Positions 1 through 8,129 of a stretch of 48,189 nucleotides of DNA are shown here, in pieces; position 1 is the first letter of the stretch, and the number at the start of each line of letters is the position of its first letter. Origin of the DNA: Bradyrhizobium pachyrhizi (GTDB lineage: Bacteria > Pseudomonadota > Alphaproteobacteria > Rhizobiales > Xanthobacteraceae). The stretch spans positions 141,784 through 189,972 of the forward strand of contig NZ_LFIQ01000088.1 in the NCBI RefSeq assembly GCF_001189245.1. The letters run 5' to 3'. The notes beneath the pieces were generated by a model. That model made no database searches. It had not been told where the DNA came from and saw nothing but the letters and a program-made list of their open reading frames with translations. The position numbers and the translations under genes were made by a program.

Positions 1-435
1 TTTGTCGCCGGTCAAATCGGACGTCGCGGCGCCCGAGACCAGCGCGGTGCGGTTGCTCTGCGTTGCAAGCCCGGCGACGGCGAGCCCGACCGAGCTCACC
101 GCGAGATCGGTCACCGCGTCGACATGCTCGACGTCGAACCATTGCCGCGCGATCCCGACCGCCACGTCGGGCTTGTTCTGGTGATCCGCCGAGATGATCT
201 CGATCGGCTTGCCCAGCACCTTGTTATGAAAATCCTCAGCGGCAAGCTTGGCGGCGGTCACCGAGCCCGGCCCGCCGAGATCGCGGCCGCTGCCGTAGTC
301 ACCCAGCAGCGCAATCCGCACCACGCCGTCCGAGATGCCTGAGCCGTCGGGTGCGGCGTACGCCAGCGGCGTTGAGAGCATCAGCGTGGCGATCGCGGCA
401 GCGGCCCATCTGCGCGAGGCGTTTGTCTCCAGCAA
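1..435 (-). CDS. Branched-chain amino acid-type ABC transporter substrate-binding protein, 5' part (truncated by window edge)
   Basis: The first 145 codons of a periplasmic binding protein lie on the minus strand; the rest is outside the window. I chose a TTG start at 435 because GGAGG sits 7 bases upstream; another TTG is two codons earlier. The N-terminus has a signal peptide (hydrophobic stretch to about residue 28, ending AYA-AP), then VRIALLGDYGSG and AAEDFHNKVLGKPIEII, which match the type 1 periplasmic fold of LivJ/LivK-like proteins (inference from family knowledge). Ligand cannot be told. It is divergent from an IclR regulator with a 7-bp-arm dyad between them, so it is probably controlled by that regulator and may feed an uptake system encoded to the left. 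Confidence 0.8.
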   Translation of the reverse strand, partial: MLETNASRRWAAAAIATLMLSTPLAYAAPDGSGISDGVVRIALLGDYGSGRDLGGPGSVTAAKLAAEDFHNKVLGKPIEIISADHQNKPDVAVGIARQWFDVEHVDAVTDLAVSSVGLAVAGLATQSNRTALVSGAATSDLTGDK

Positions 436-461
436 TTCCAATCCTCCCGTCGATTTTTCAT

Positions 462-480
462 ATGTCCATCTAGTGGACAT
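462..480. promoter_or_regulatory. Inverted repeat ATGTCCA-N5-TGGACAT, likely operator
   Basis: Perfect 7-bp arms flank TCTAG in the gap between the divergent binding-protein gene (start 435) and the IclR gene (start 572). Size and position fit an IclR dimer site controlling both promoters. Binding is inferred from position only. Confidence 0.55.
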
Positions 481-571
481 TATTCTCATAATTTGCGATA
501 CTATTCGCGCGGGCCGATTGGTCAAGCGCGCTGGATGCAGCGCGCCCTGCCGAATTTGCGGATGTGGACGG

Positions 572-1369
572 ATGGCAAAGAAACCGAAGGCGGAAGTTCA
601 GGACGCGGAGCAGGGGGCGTCAGGCGTGCGGGCGGTCGACCGCGCCATCGCGATCCTGGAAAGCTTCACGCCGGATCAGCCGGCGATGAGCGTGATCGAG
701 ATCCAGAAGCGGGTCGGGCTGAGCCGGCCGACGCTCTATCGCCTGCTGCAGACGCTGGCGCAGCGCGACCTGATCCAGGCCGAAGGCGACCCGCAGCGTT
801 TCAGGCTGTCGCACGGCGTGATGAAGCTGGCCCATGTCTGGCTGAAGGGTCTCGAGGTGGTCGCGATCGCGCGCCCGGTCGTCGAAGGCCTGCGCGAGGC
901 GACCGGCGAGACCGCAGCGTTGTTCCGCGAGCAGGACGATCGCGGCATCTGCATCCTCGAATGCGAGAGCCGTCACGTGCTCTCGATCAGCCGCGGAGTC
1001 GGCCACAGTTTGAGCCTGATCCAGGGATCGACCGGCAAGGCGATGCTGGCCTTCATGGACCCGAAGCGGCAGGCCGCGCTTCTTGCCAGCATTGCAAAGA
1101 GCGCGGATCGCGCGCGGCTCGAGGACGCGCTGACCTTTGCGCGGCGCAACGGCTATGCGACCAGCCATGGCGAGATCTTCGCCGGCGCGGTCGCCGTCTC
1201 CGCGCCGTGTTTCGATCACCGCGGCGAGGTGGTCGGTTCGGTCGGCCTCTACGGACCGAGCGCGCGCATCGACGAGCGGAAGCTATTGGAATATTCAAAG
1301 CTGGTGCGCCAGGCCGGCCGGCAGATTTCGGTCCTGCTGGGCTATCAGGACGGCGCGCCCATCGCATAG
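572..1369 (+). CDS. IclR family transcriptional regulator
   Basis: 265 residues, the usual IclR length. A winged helix-turn-helix occupies about residues 18-80 (recognition helix around LSRPTLYRLLQTL), followed by the IclR effector domain at about 95-258 with the typical GSTGKAMLAFM and ATSHGEIFAGAVAVSAP segments. The ATG at 572 is used because the reading frame upstream of it is not protein-like and the encoded protein then starts just before the wHTH. It reads away from the binding-protein gene and probably senses a small carbon compound to control that transporter (inference). Its 3' end overlaps the convergent PanE-like gene by 25 bp. Effector unknown. Confidence 0.88.
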   Translation: MAKKPKAEVQDAEQGASGVRAVDRAIAILESFTPDQPAMSVIEIQKRVGLSRPTLYRLLQTLAQRDLIQAEGDPQRFRLSHGVMKLAHVWLKGLEVVAIARPVVEGLREATGETAALFREQDDRGICILECESRHVLSISRGVGHSLSLIQGSTGKAMLAFMDPKRQAALLASIAKSADRARLEDALTFARRNGYATSHGEIFAGAVAVSAPCFDHRGEVVGSVGLYGPSARIDERKLLEYSKLVRQAGRQISVLLGYQDGAPIA

Positions 1370-2268
1370 GGCTTCAACACCGCATAGAGCATGTCGTGTG
1401 TCGGCGTCGGGACGCCGAGCTTGCGGCCGAGCTCCACCACCTTGCCGTTCAGCCACGGCAGTTCGAGCCGGTTGCCACGCTCGAGATCGAGCGCCATCGA
1501 GGCCTTCATCGCAGGTGGCGCGTGTCCGATGAAGTCGAGCACTTTCGTCAGCGCATCCGGCGGCAGCTTGATGCCGTTGGCGTGCGCGATGGCGATGATC
1601 TCCTCGCAGGCCGATACGAAGAGCGGGCGCAAATCGGGATCGTCGCGCAGCTTGCCGATCGGCAGCCTGGTGACCGCGGTCAAGCCGGCATTGGTGGCGA
1701 GGCCGACGAACTTCATCCAGAGCTCGGTGTTGATCTGCTCGCTCAAGGTCGCGTCGAAGCCGGCCTTCAGGCAGAGATCGAGCAGCGCCTTGCCGCGCGG
1801 CGTGATGCGGCCGTCGAGCTCACCGAAGATCATGCGCATGAAGGTGCCGACCTGGTTGATGACGCCAGGCTTGATGATCGAGGCCGAGATCTGCGCCACG
1901 CCGCCCATCACGGCGTTGCGTCCCAGAATCGGGACCAGCCTGTCAGGCGCGTCGATGCCGTTCTGCAGCGGGATCACCGCGGTGTCGGGGCCGACCATCG
2001 GCCTGATGTATTGGCCGGCGCTCTCGACGTCCCACAGCTTGACGCAGAACAGCACGATATCGACCGGGCCGACGCTTGCCGGATCGTCGGTCGCCTGGGT
2101 CGGCACCAGATGGGTTTCGCCGCGGCCGCCCTTAACCTTCAGCCCCTCGCTGCGCATGGCGGCCAAATGAGCGCCGCGCGCGATAAAGGTGACGTCGGCG
2201 CCGGCATGCGCGAGCGCCGCACCAAAGCCGCCACCGACACCTCCGGCGCCCACCACTGCGATCCGCAT
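1345..2268 (-). CDS. 2-dehydropantoate 2-reductase family protein (ApbA/PanE-like)
   Basis: 307 residues. It begins with a Rossmann glycine motif (GAGGVGGGFG, residues 7-16) and carries the family segments PLQNGIDAPDRL and WMKFVGLATNAGLTA at the start of the C-terminal helical domain. Family members reduce ketopantoate to pantoate with NADPH in the pantothenate/CoA pathway, but many alphaproteobacterial paralogues next to transporters act on other 2-oxoacids, so I give no gene symbol. GGAGA lies 7 bases before the ATG. The gene ends inside the 3' end of the IclR gene (25-bp tail overlap) and is divergent from an ABC transporter pair across a region with three GCGCAAC half-sites. Confidence 0.85.
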   Translation of the reverse strand: MRIAVVGAGGVGGGFGAALAHAGADVTFIARGAHLAAMRSEGLKVKGGRGETHLVPTQATDDPASVGPVDIVLFCVKLWDVESAGQYIRPMVGPDTAVIPLQNGIDAPDRLVPILGRNAVMGGVAQISASIIKPGVINQVGTFMRMIFGELDGRITPRGKALLDLCLKAGFDATLSEQINTELWMKFVGLATNAGLTAVTRLPIGKLRDDPDLRPLFVSACEEIIAIAHANGIKLPPDALTKVLDFIGHAPPAMKASMALDLERGNRLELPWLNGKVVELGRKLGVPTPTHDMLYAVLKPYAMGAPS

Positions 2269-2322
2269 GATTGTCTCCTTGTCCGTCGCTTTGGGTCGCA
2301 GCCTCGACGATGTCGGCGCAAT

Positions 2323-2350
2323 GCGCAACCCGGTTGCGCGATTGCGCAAC
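2323..2350. promoter_or_regulatory. Cluster of three GCGCAAC half-sites between divergent genes
   Basis: GCGCAAC (2323-2329) and GTTGCGC (2333-2339) form a dyad with a 3-base spacer; a third copy GCGCAAC is at 2344-2350, so the 12-mer TGCGCAACCCGG is also nearly repeated in direct orientation. It sits between the divergent PanE-like gene and the ABC ATPase gene, as a regulator site would. The regulator is unknown. Confidence 0.45.
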
Positions 2351-2466
2351 CCGGCCTGTCTGAAAATCGCGTGACCACAGCCTTGTTTGCTACGCCATCT
2401 TCCTGCGTTGACTTGCCCGCCCGAACCGCTAAGCCATCTCGGAAAGTTCGGGAGGGATGCGTGGCG

Positions 2467-3282
2467 ATGACGGAGCCGACGGCGGTCGCGCTTGACAGTG
2501 CGACGGTGGCGTTTCGGTTGGCGGATGGACGCGTCTATACCGCGGTCGAACAGGCCAATCTTTCGGTTGATCATGGCGAGTTCGTCGCCATTGTCGGCCC
2601 GACCGGATGCGGGAAGTCGACGCTGCTGAACGTCACGGCCGGGCTGCTCAAGCCCGCGGCCGGAACGGCAAGGATCTTCGACAAGCCGCTGAGCGGCCTC
2701 AACCGCGACGCCGGCTACCTGTTCCAGGCCGATGCGCTGTTCCCCTGGAAGACCGCGATCGACAATGTCGCGATCGGGCTCGAAATCACCGGCACGCCGC
2801 GCGCCGAGGCGCTCGCGCGCGCGCAGAAATGGCTGACCTCGGTCGGGCTCGGCGCCTTCGCCAATCGCTATCCGCACATGCTGTCGGGCGGCCAGCGCAA
2901 GCGTGTTGCGCTGGCGCAGGTCCTGATCCGCGATCCGAAGATCCTCCTGATGGACGAGCCGTTCGGTCCGCTGGACGCCCAGACGCGGCAGATCATGGGC
3001 AATCTGCTGTTGGAATTGTGGAGCGCCGACCGCAAGGCGGTGCTGTTCGTCACCCACGATCTCGAGGAGGCGATCGCGCTGGCCGATCGCGTCGTGATCA
3101 TGTCGGCCGGTCCTTCCGCGCGCATCATCGGCGACTGGCGCATCACGCTGCCGCGGCCGCGCGACATCGCCGAGGTCCGGATGGAGAAGGATTTCCATGC
3201 CCTGCACCGCGAGATCTGGGGCGTGCTGAAGGACGAGGTGATGAAGGGCTATGTCCAGTCGACGCAGGCCGGAGCTGCCTGA
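2467..3282 (+). CDS. ABC transporter ATP-binding protein, nitrate/sulfonate/taurine type
   Basis: 271 residues. Walker A GPTGCGKST at 44-52, Q-loop in YLFQADALFPW, signature LSGGQ at 139-143, Walker B ILLMDEP at 159-165 and the switch His197 (VTHDLEEA) are all present, so it should hydrolyse ATP. VTHDLEEAIALADRV is typical of the SsuB/TauB/NrtD group. GGAGGG at 2451-2456 precedes both GTG 2461 and ATG 2467; I chose the ATG for better spacing. Its stop overlaps the start of the permease gene (TGATG), so the two are translationally coupled. No binding-protein gene follows; the closest same-class one is at 8130. Substrate unknown. Confidence 0.88.
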   Translation: MTEPTAVALDSATVAFRLADGRVYTAVEQANLSVDHGEFVAIVGPTGCGKSTLLNVTAGLLKPAAGTARIFDKPLSGLNRDAGYLFQADALFPWKTAIDNVAIGLEITGTPRAEALARAQKWLTSVGLGAFANRYPHMLSGGQRKRVALAQVLIRDPKILLMDEPFGPLDAQTRQIMGNLLLELWSADRKAVLFVTHDLEEAIALADRVVIMSAGPSARIIGDWRITLPRPRDIAEVRMEKDFHALHREIWGVLKDEVMKGYVQSTQAGAA

Positions 3283-4067
3283 TGTCGCGCGTCACGCTGT
3301 TGTCCTTGCAGGTTCTGGTCGCCGTCGTCACGCTCGCGCTCTGGCAGCTCTTCTCCACCGTGCCGGTGTTCGGCAAGGTGCTGCTGCCGCCGTTCTTCTT
3401 CTCCAATCCGATCGACGTCTTCAGCCAGATCGTCAAATGGTTCTCGACCGGGGTGATCTGGAAGCATCTCGCGATCACGCTGTGGGAATCCATCCTCGCT
3501 TTCGTGATCGGCTCGGCCGGCGGCATTCTGGTCGGCTTCTGGTTCGCGCGCCAGCCGCGCGTCGCCGCGGTGTTCGATCCCTATGTGAAGATGGTCAACG
3601 CGCTGCCGCGCGTGGTGCTGGCGCCGATCTTCGCGCTGTGGTTCGGGCTCGGCGTCTGGTCCAAGGTCGCGCTCGGTGTGACCCTGGTGTTCTTCATCGT
3701 GTTCTTCAACGTCTACCAGGGCGTCAAGGAAGTACCGACCACGGTGCTCGACAATGGCCGCATGCTCGGCATGAACGAGCGGCAGCTGATGCGCCACGTC
3801 TACTGGCCGTCGGCGTTGTCCTGGATGTTCTCCTCGCTGCACACCTCGGTCGGCTTTGCCGTGGTCGGCGCGGTGGTCGGCGAATATCTCGGCTCCGCCG
3901 CCGGCCTCGGCTACCTGATCCAGCAGGCCGAGGGCGTCTTCGACGTCGCCGGCGTGTTCGCGGGCATGTTCGTGCTGTCGGCCTTCGTCATCCTGATCGA
4001 CATGGGCGTGACGATGGTCGAGAATCGGCTGCTGGTGTGGCGGCCGACGCCGGTGACGCGGGATTAG
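3282..4067 (+). CDS. ABC transporter permease, nitrate/sulfonate/taurine type
   Basis: 261 residues with about six hydrophobic segments and the cytoplasmic EAA-like loop (TTVLDNGRMLGMNERQLMRHV) that docks on the ATPase. It belongs to the SsuC/TauC-like BPD permease family by this loop and by the segment VVGAVVGEYLGSAAGLGYLI. Its ATG overlaps the upstream ATPase stop. Its 3' end overlaps the convergent MmyB-type regulator by 4 bp (4064-4067). The pair probably forms one importer with a binding protein encoded elsewhere. Confidence 0.88.
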   Translation: MSRVTLLSLQVLVAVVTLALWQLFSTVPVFGKVLLPPFFFSNPIDVFSQIVKWFSTGVIWKHLAITLWESILAFVIGSAGGILVGFWFARQPRVAAVFDPYVKMVNALPRVVLAPIFALWFGLGVWSKVALGVTLVFFIVFFNVYQGVKEVPTTVLDNGRMLGMNERQLMRHVYWPSALSWMFSSLHTSVGFAVVGAVVGEYLGSAAGLGYLIQQAEGVFDVAGVFAGMFVLSAFVILIDMGVTMVENRLLVWRPTPVTRD

Positions 4068-4906
4068 GGCACTGCCGGCGCGGCCTCGATCAACCCGCGG
4101 ATATTGTTCGTCACCTCCGGGTCGATCGGATTGTAGACGATCATGCTGAGGTCGGGCCGTCCGTCGACCGCGAACGCCGAATATTCGAACTTGACCGGGC
4201 CCAGGATCGGATGCCGGAGCTGCTTGACGCCTTCGCCGTGCGTTCGCACGTCGTTGTCGCGCCACAGCGCCGCGAATTCCGGGCTGAGCCGGCAGAGCTC
4301 GTCGACAAAGGGTTGCACCTCGGCTGCGGCACCGGCGCGCGCGGCGTCCACCCTGAAGGCGCCGACCACGAAGCGCGCCACGCTGGCCCAGTCATGTTGT
4401 GCCGCGCGGACGCGCGGATCGAGGAACATGAAGCGGAGCACGTTGCGCTCGCGCGGCGGCAGCGATCCGTAGTCCGTCAGCATCACGGTCGCGGCCCGGT
4501 TCCAGGCGACGATATCCCAGGTGGCGGTGCGTATCACGGCGGGGCGCGGCTCCAGCGCGTCGAGCACGCGCTGCAGCCGGGGGGTGACGCCTTCGCTTCG
4601 TTGGTAACGCACCTCGGGCGTGCGGCCGAGGCCGAGCAGGAACAGATGCTCGCGCTCGACATCGGTCAGCATCAGCGCACGCGCGATGCGGTCGAGCACA
4701 TCGGCCGAGGGCGCGCCGCCGCGGCCCTGTTCGAGCCAGGTGTACCAGGTCGCGCTGATGTTGGCGCGCTGCGCCACCTCTTCGCGGCGCAGGCCCGGCG
4801 TGCGCCGCCGCTCCGGCGGAAAGCCGAACACGGCCGGATCGAGCTTGCTGCGGCGGTCCTTCAGGTAGGCGCCGAGCAGGTTCTCTTGCGCGAGCGGTTC
4901 GCTCAT
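4064..4906 (-). CDS. XRE-type HTH transcriptional regulator with MmyB-like ligand-binding domain
   Basis: 280 residues. The N-terminus has a helix-turn-helix of the kind preceded by RRRTPGLRREEVAQRA and followed by YTWLEQGRG (about residues 33-62), diagnostic of the MmyB-like group; the rest (about 105-275) is the PAS-like ligand-binding domain with NRAATVMLTDYGSLPP and the NVLRFMFLD segment. Members usually regulate an adjacent divergent short-chain dehydrogenase gene, and that arrangement is seen here: the SDR gene starts 92 bp away on the other strand. Ligand unknown; fatty acids have been proposed for the family. Confidence 0.9.
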   Translation of the reverse strand: MSEPLAQENLLGAYLKDRRSKLDPAVFGFPPERRRTPGLRREEVAQRANISATWYTWLEQGRGGAPSADVLDRIARALMLTDVEREHLFLLGLGRTPEVRYQRSEGVTPRLQRVLDALEPRPAVIRTATWDIVAWNRAATVMLTDYGSLPPRERNVLRFMFLDPRVRAAQHDWASVARFVVGAFRVDAARAGAAAEVQPFVDELCRLSPEFAALWRDNDVRTHGEGVKQLRHPILGPVKFEYSAFAVDGRPDLSMIVYNPIDPEVTNNIRGLIEAAPAVP

Positions 4907-4998
4907 CCTGTTAGCTGCTATACCATGATAAGGTCACTACTTTAACAGGATAGCGCGCAGGGCCAGATTTGTCTCCAACGAAACCTGGAGACTTCCTC

Positions 4999-5883
4999 AT
5001 GCGCGTGTTCGTCACTGGTGCCACCGGATTCATCGGCACTCCCGTCGTCAAGGACCTGATCGCCGCCGGACATCAGGTTCTTGGCATGGCCCGTTCGGAC
5101 GAGGGGGCGAACGCGATCTCTGCCGTTGGTGCGGAGGCTCTTCGCGGCTCGCTCGAGGACCTTGATAGCTTGCGCAAGGGGGCAAGCGCTTCGGATGCTG
5201 TCATTCACCTGGGCTTCGTTCACGACTGGTCCAACTTCGCGAAGAGTTGCGAGATCGACCGCTGCGCCATCGAAGCGCTGGGTTCTGTTCTGTCTGGATC
5301 GGACAGGCCGCTGATCGTGACCGGGGGCTTGGCGGGATTGGCCGCGCCCGGCCAGATCGCGACTGAGGACCAAACGATATCGCCGGATTTCCCATTCCCT
5401 CGCGTGTCGGAACAGACGGCCCTGTCGCTGAACGGCGTCCGCGCGTCGGCCATGCGTCTTCCGCAGGTTCACGATTCTGTCAGGCAGGGTCTCATCACCC
5501 CCTTGATCGCAGTGTACCGCGAAAAGGGCGCGTGCGCCTATCTCGGCGACGGGCAAAATCGCTGGCCGGCGGCGCATGTTCTCGACGTCGCGCGTCTCTA
5601 CCGGCTGGCCATCGAAAAGGCTGAGCCGAACGCAAGGTATCACGCCGTCGCGGAAGAGGGGGTCTCGATGCGCGATATTGCCGAAACGATCGGCCGGCGG
5701 CTGAAGCTGCCGGTCAAATCCATCGCCCCGCAAGAGGCGCAGGCCTTCTTTGGCTGGCTCGGCACGTTCGCGGCATACGACATGGCGGCCTCCAGCGAGC
5801 AGACGCGCAGGAAGCTTGGATGGCAGCCGACCGGGCCGGGGTTGATTGCCGATCTCGAACAGCTGGTCCATTCCGCCCAGTAA
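4999..5883 (+). CDS. NAD(P)-dependent SDR/epimerase-like oxidoreductase
   Basis: 294 residues of the extended/atypical short-chain dehydrogenase type. The N-terminal TGATGFIG motif (glycines 7, 10, 13) binds the dinucleotide. The canonical YxxxK is not obvious; the corresponding stretch reads FPRVSEQTAL, as in a clade of NAD-dependent epimerase-like proteins. CTGGAG lies 8 bases upstream of the ATG at 4999; an earlier in-frame start at 4969 lacks a good ribosome site and would put ten residues before the Rossmann strand. It is divergent from the MmyB-type regulator, which probably controls it. Substrate unknown. Confidence 0.85.
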   Translation: MRVFVTGATGFIGTPVVKDLIAAGHQVLGMARSDEGANAISAVGAEALRGSLEDLDSLRKGASASDAVIHLGFVHDWSNFAKSCEIDRCAIEALGSVLSGSDRPLIVTGGLAGLAAPGQIATEDQTISPDFPFPRVSEQTALSLNGVRASAMRLPQVHDSVRQGLITPLIAVYREKGACAYLGDGQNRWPAAHVLDVARLYRLAIEKAEPNARYHAVAEEGVSMRDIAETIGRRLKLPVKSIAPQEAQAFFGWLGTFAAYDMAASSEQTRRKLGWQPTGPGLIADLEQLVHSAQ

Positions 5884-5906
5884 GAAGCAGCGCAGTAGGA
5901 CGCGGA

Positions 5907-5933
5907 GGTGGTAAGCCGAAGGCGTAACCCACC
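5907..5933. repeat. Palindromic intergenic element / hairpin between convergent genes
   Basis: GGTGGTAAGCC-GAA-GGCGTAACCCACC folds into an imperfect hairpin in the 70-bp gap between two convergent genes. It resembles a repeat common in Bradyrhizobiaceae (from memory). It could end transcription in both directions, though no U-tract is seen. Confidence 0.45.
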
Positions 5934-5953
5934 CTACGCAACTACGCTGCGGC

Positions 5954-7279
5954 TCAGAGCGGGAAGCACCGCATGTAGGCGGCGAACAATGCTTCATCGT
6001 TATGGCTCACCAGCTTTGCGTCAATCGCGTCGGCAAGTTCGAGGTCGCGGTTCTGCACGCGCAGCCATGCCTGGGCGTCAGCGGTGATGGTCAGAGCGGC
6101 CTCTCCGACATGCCGTCCCGGCACCACTTGCAGATCCTTGCCCTTGATCGCAACGGTCATATCCAGCGGGCTCGCCCCGGTGAAGCGCAGATGCGTCACG
6201 AAATCCAGGCCCCGAGCTCTGCCGCGCTGGAATCCGAGCGAGAGCGAAAAGATATAAGCCTGCAGGCTGCCGATATGGCGGCCCGAGGTGACATGCTGGA
6301 CCTTCTTGTGCGGAAAGCGCCGCGTCACGGTGTCCTCGGCGTCGGTATCCGGGATCACGTAGACGTACTCGTCCTTGTCGATCAGTGGCTGCACCACGTC
6401 GGCGAAATGCCCGTCGCGATCGTGCAGGAAGGGGCCAATCACGTCTTCGCCGGCCGGGCAGGCCGAGATGCAATAGGCCGCCTTGTAGCCCGGCTTGAAC
6501 GACAGCGATTGCCAGATGTTCAGCGTCTCGGTGCGGGGGACGCGGGCGCGATAATCCCTGGCGTCCTTTGCATCCGCGACCTTCTCCACCCACTGCGAGA
6601 AGTTGCCGAGAAAGTCGTGATAGTTGTGAGTGTGGCAGGACAGGAAGTCGAAGCCGCCGTCCGGCTTGATGGCGCCGACCGGGCAGGCAGCGACGCACAA
6701 TTTGCACTCCAGGCAGGGATTGTAGTCGATCGGATGGTCATGGGCGTCGACCTCGCATCCGAGCAGGATGGTGCCGAGCAGGACGAAACTGCCGAATTTC
6801 GGGTGGATGATGCTGCGATGGATTCCCATGCGGCCGAGACCGGCTTCCACCGCGATCGGCTTGTGCTGAACCATCATGATCCTTGGCAGATCCATCTCCA
6901 TCGGGAACGCGGCAACCGAGTTGCAGGCCGGGATGCCGTGCTCGTCGAGCGCGCGAACGATGGCGCGCGCGGTTTCGTTGACGTGATCGTAGGTGCTGTG
7001 GAATTCCTCGTTGGCAACCGAGCGCGAGGGCGAGCGCACCGGCTCACGGTTCATGTGGCAGACGATCGCGAGCAGGGAGCGCGTCCGGCCATAGACCTTG
7101 CCAATGAAGTCGCGCTGCGGCGCGATGGCGGCCCGTTCGAACTCGATGATGCCGACATCATCGGCTCCGCATCTGCGCGCGATATCCTTTATCAGTTCCG
7201 ATGAAACCGGGACGTCGCGGACCGGTTCGCTGCTGCGCGCGCGCACAGCCCTGACCGTGGGGTGATCGTCCAGGCTCAT
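5954..7279 (-). CDS. QueG/reductive dehalogenase-like 4Fe-4S protein with C-terminal extension
   Basis: 441 residues. An N-terminal domain like the cobalamin-binding part of epoxyqueuosine reductase and reductive dehalogenases contains EAGLGRMGIHR (about 145-155). A ferredoxin motif C189-x2-C192-x2-C195-x3-C199-P follows, and a second, incomplete Cys set is at C215, C270 and C274 (CISACPAGED). The last about 110 residues (FVTHLRFTGASPLDMTVAIKG onward) look like an SCP2/sterol-carrier-type domain, which QueG does not have. No Tat signal is evident, so it is probably cytoplasmic. A perfect 14-bp palindrome lies 20 bp upstream. The substrate is unknown; it is unlikely to be QueG itself because of the extra domain and the different Cys pattern. 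Confidence 0.75.
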   Translation of the reverse strand: MSLDDHPTVRAVRARSSEPVRDVPVSSELIKDIARRCGADDVGIIEFERAAIAPQRDFIGKVYGRTRSLLAIVCHMNREPVRSPSRSVANEEFHSTYDHVNETARAIVRALDEHGIPACNSVAAFPMEMDLPRIMMVQHKPIAVEAGLGRMGIHRSIIHPKFGSFVLLGTILLGCEVDAHDHPIDYNPCLECKLCVAACPVGAIKPDGGFDFLSCHTHNYHDFLGNFSQWVEKVADAKDARDYRARVPRTETLNIWQSLSFKPGYKAAYCISACPAGEDVIGPFLHDRDGHFADVVQPLIDKDEYVYVIPDTDAEDTVTRRFPHKKVQHVTSGRHIGSLQAYIFSLSLGFQRGRARGLDFVTHLRFTGASPLDMTVAIKGKDLQVVPGRHVGEAALTITADAQAWLRVQNRDLELADAIDAKLVSHNDEALFAAYMRCFPL

Positions 7280-7298
7280 GGGTCTTGCTCTCTATAAA

Positions 7299-7312
7299 AT
7301 GACGATCGTCAT
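7299..7312. promoter_or_regulatory. Perfect palindrome ATGACGATCGTCAT, likely repressor operator
   Basis: A 14-bp perfect palindrome in an AT-richer stretch (TATAAA, TATTAT around it) 20 bases upstream of the iron-sulfur protein start. The form and placement over the promoter suit a TetR-type repressor; no regulator gene is adjacent. Confidence 0.55.
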
Positions 7313-7394
7313 ATTATGAAGCGAGCAAACTTGAGGCAAGTGAATTATCTGTCAAGTGTCATGTCATGGAACCGGCGCGGGCGCGCGCGACTTT

Positions 7395-7480
7395 CGTCAT
7401 TGCGAGGACCGAAGCGACGAAGCAATCCATGGGTCCGCCCATCCAGAGAGATGGATTGCTTCGCTTCGCTCGCAATGACG
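7395..7480. repeat. REP-like palindromic element (CGTCATTGCGAG family)
   Basis: CGTCATTGCGAG at 7395-7406 mirrors CTCGCAATGACG at 7469-7480, with inner arms GAAGCAATCCAT and ATGGATTGCTTC. This is a typical intergenic palindromic repeat of rhizobial genomes. It separates the iron-sulfur protein promoter from the cupin gene end. Confidence 0.8.
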
Positions 7481-7496
7481 CTGAGAGAGGCAGCCG

Positions 7497-7946
7497 TCAA
7501 TCCAGCAGCTTGGTGTCATCCGGCGCCTGCGGGGGCGTCTTGATCGCGATCGCCTTGATGGCGCGGCCGTTCGGCTTGGTGCCGCCATGCGGCGTGCCCT
7601 TCGGGATCACGATCAGGTCGCCGGGCTTCACCGTCACTTCCTTGTCACCGAGCCAGACCGTGCCGGTGCCTTCGAGGACGAACTGCATCTCGTTGGTGTT
7701 GGGATGCATGTGCTTCGGCACGTTGCCGTCCTGGATCGAGACGGTGGCGCCGTCGGCGGAGACGAACATCTTGGAACGGAAGCCGACCTTGTTGGCGTCG
7801 CCGAGCTTGTCGCCCTCCATCTCGCCGGTATGGATGACCTGCGCCGTGATGTTCTCGGCGGCGAGCGCCGGCCGCAGCAAATGGGTGACGCCACAGCCCG
7901 CGGCAAAGGCGGCAGCGATCGACAGCGCAGTTGCAATACGATTCAT
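7497..7946 (-). CDS. Exported cupin-domain protein
   Basis: 149 residues. A signal peptide covers about residues 1-30 (ending PALAA). A single cupin barrel follows with metal-ligand candidates His79, His81, Glu86 and His120 in PKHMHPNTNE and PKGTPHGG. Small periplasmic cupins are often of unknown substrate. Divergent from the binding-protein gene at 8130, with about 180 bp between starts. Confidence 0.82.
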   Translation of the reverse strand: MNRIATALSIAAAFAAGCGVTHLLRPALAAENITAQVIHTGEMEGDKLGDANKVGFRSKMFVSADGATVSIQDGNVPKHMHPNTNEMQFVLEGTGTVWLGDKEVTVKPGDLIVIPKGTPHGGTKPNGRAIKAIAIKTPPQAPDDTKLLD

Positions 7947-8129
7947 GAAGGCCTCCCTTGATGTTTCCCTTGAAGTATTCTTGGTGCTTCCAGTTTTTGC
8001 GCTTCTTCGGCGTTTTCTGAATAGCTGCGATGCTATGCCGCCGCCGCAGGCTTGACCAGCTGTCGGAAAGTCGCCTTCTCAAGGCCTTCCAGCTCCTCTA
8101 TCTTGCCGACCAATCGAACGGAGGACGTC

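Noticed and set aside
493..2466. A very long plus-strand open frame (929 residues) running into the ABC ATPase gene
   Set aside because: Only its end, from 2467, is protein-like; the rest is Arg/Gly/Ala-rich shadow of the IclR and PanE-like genes.
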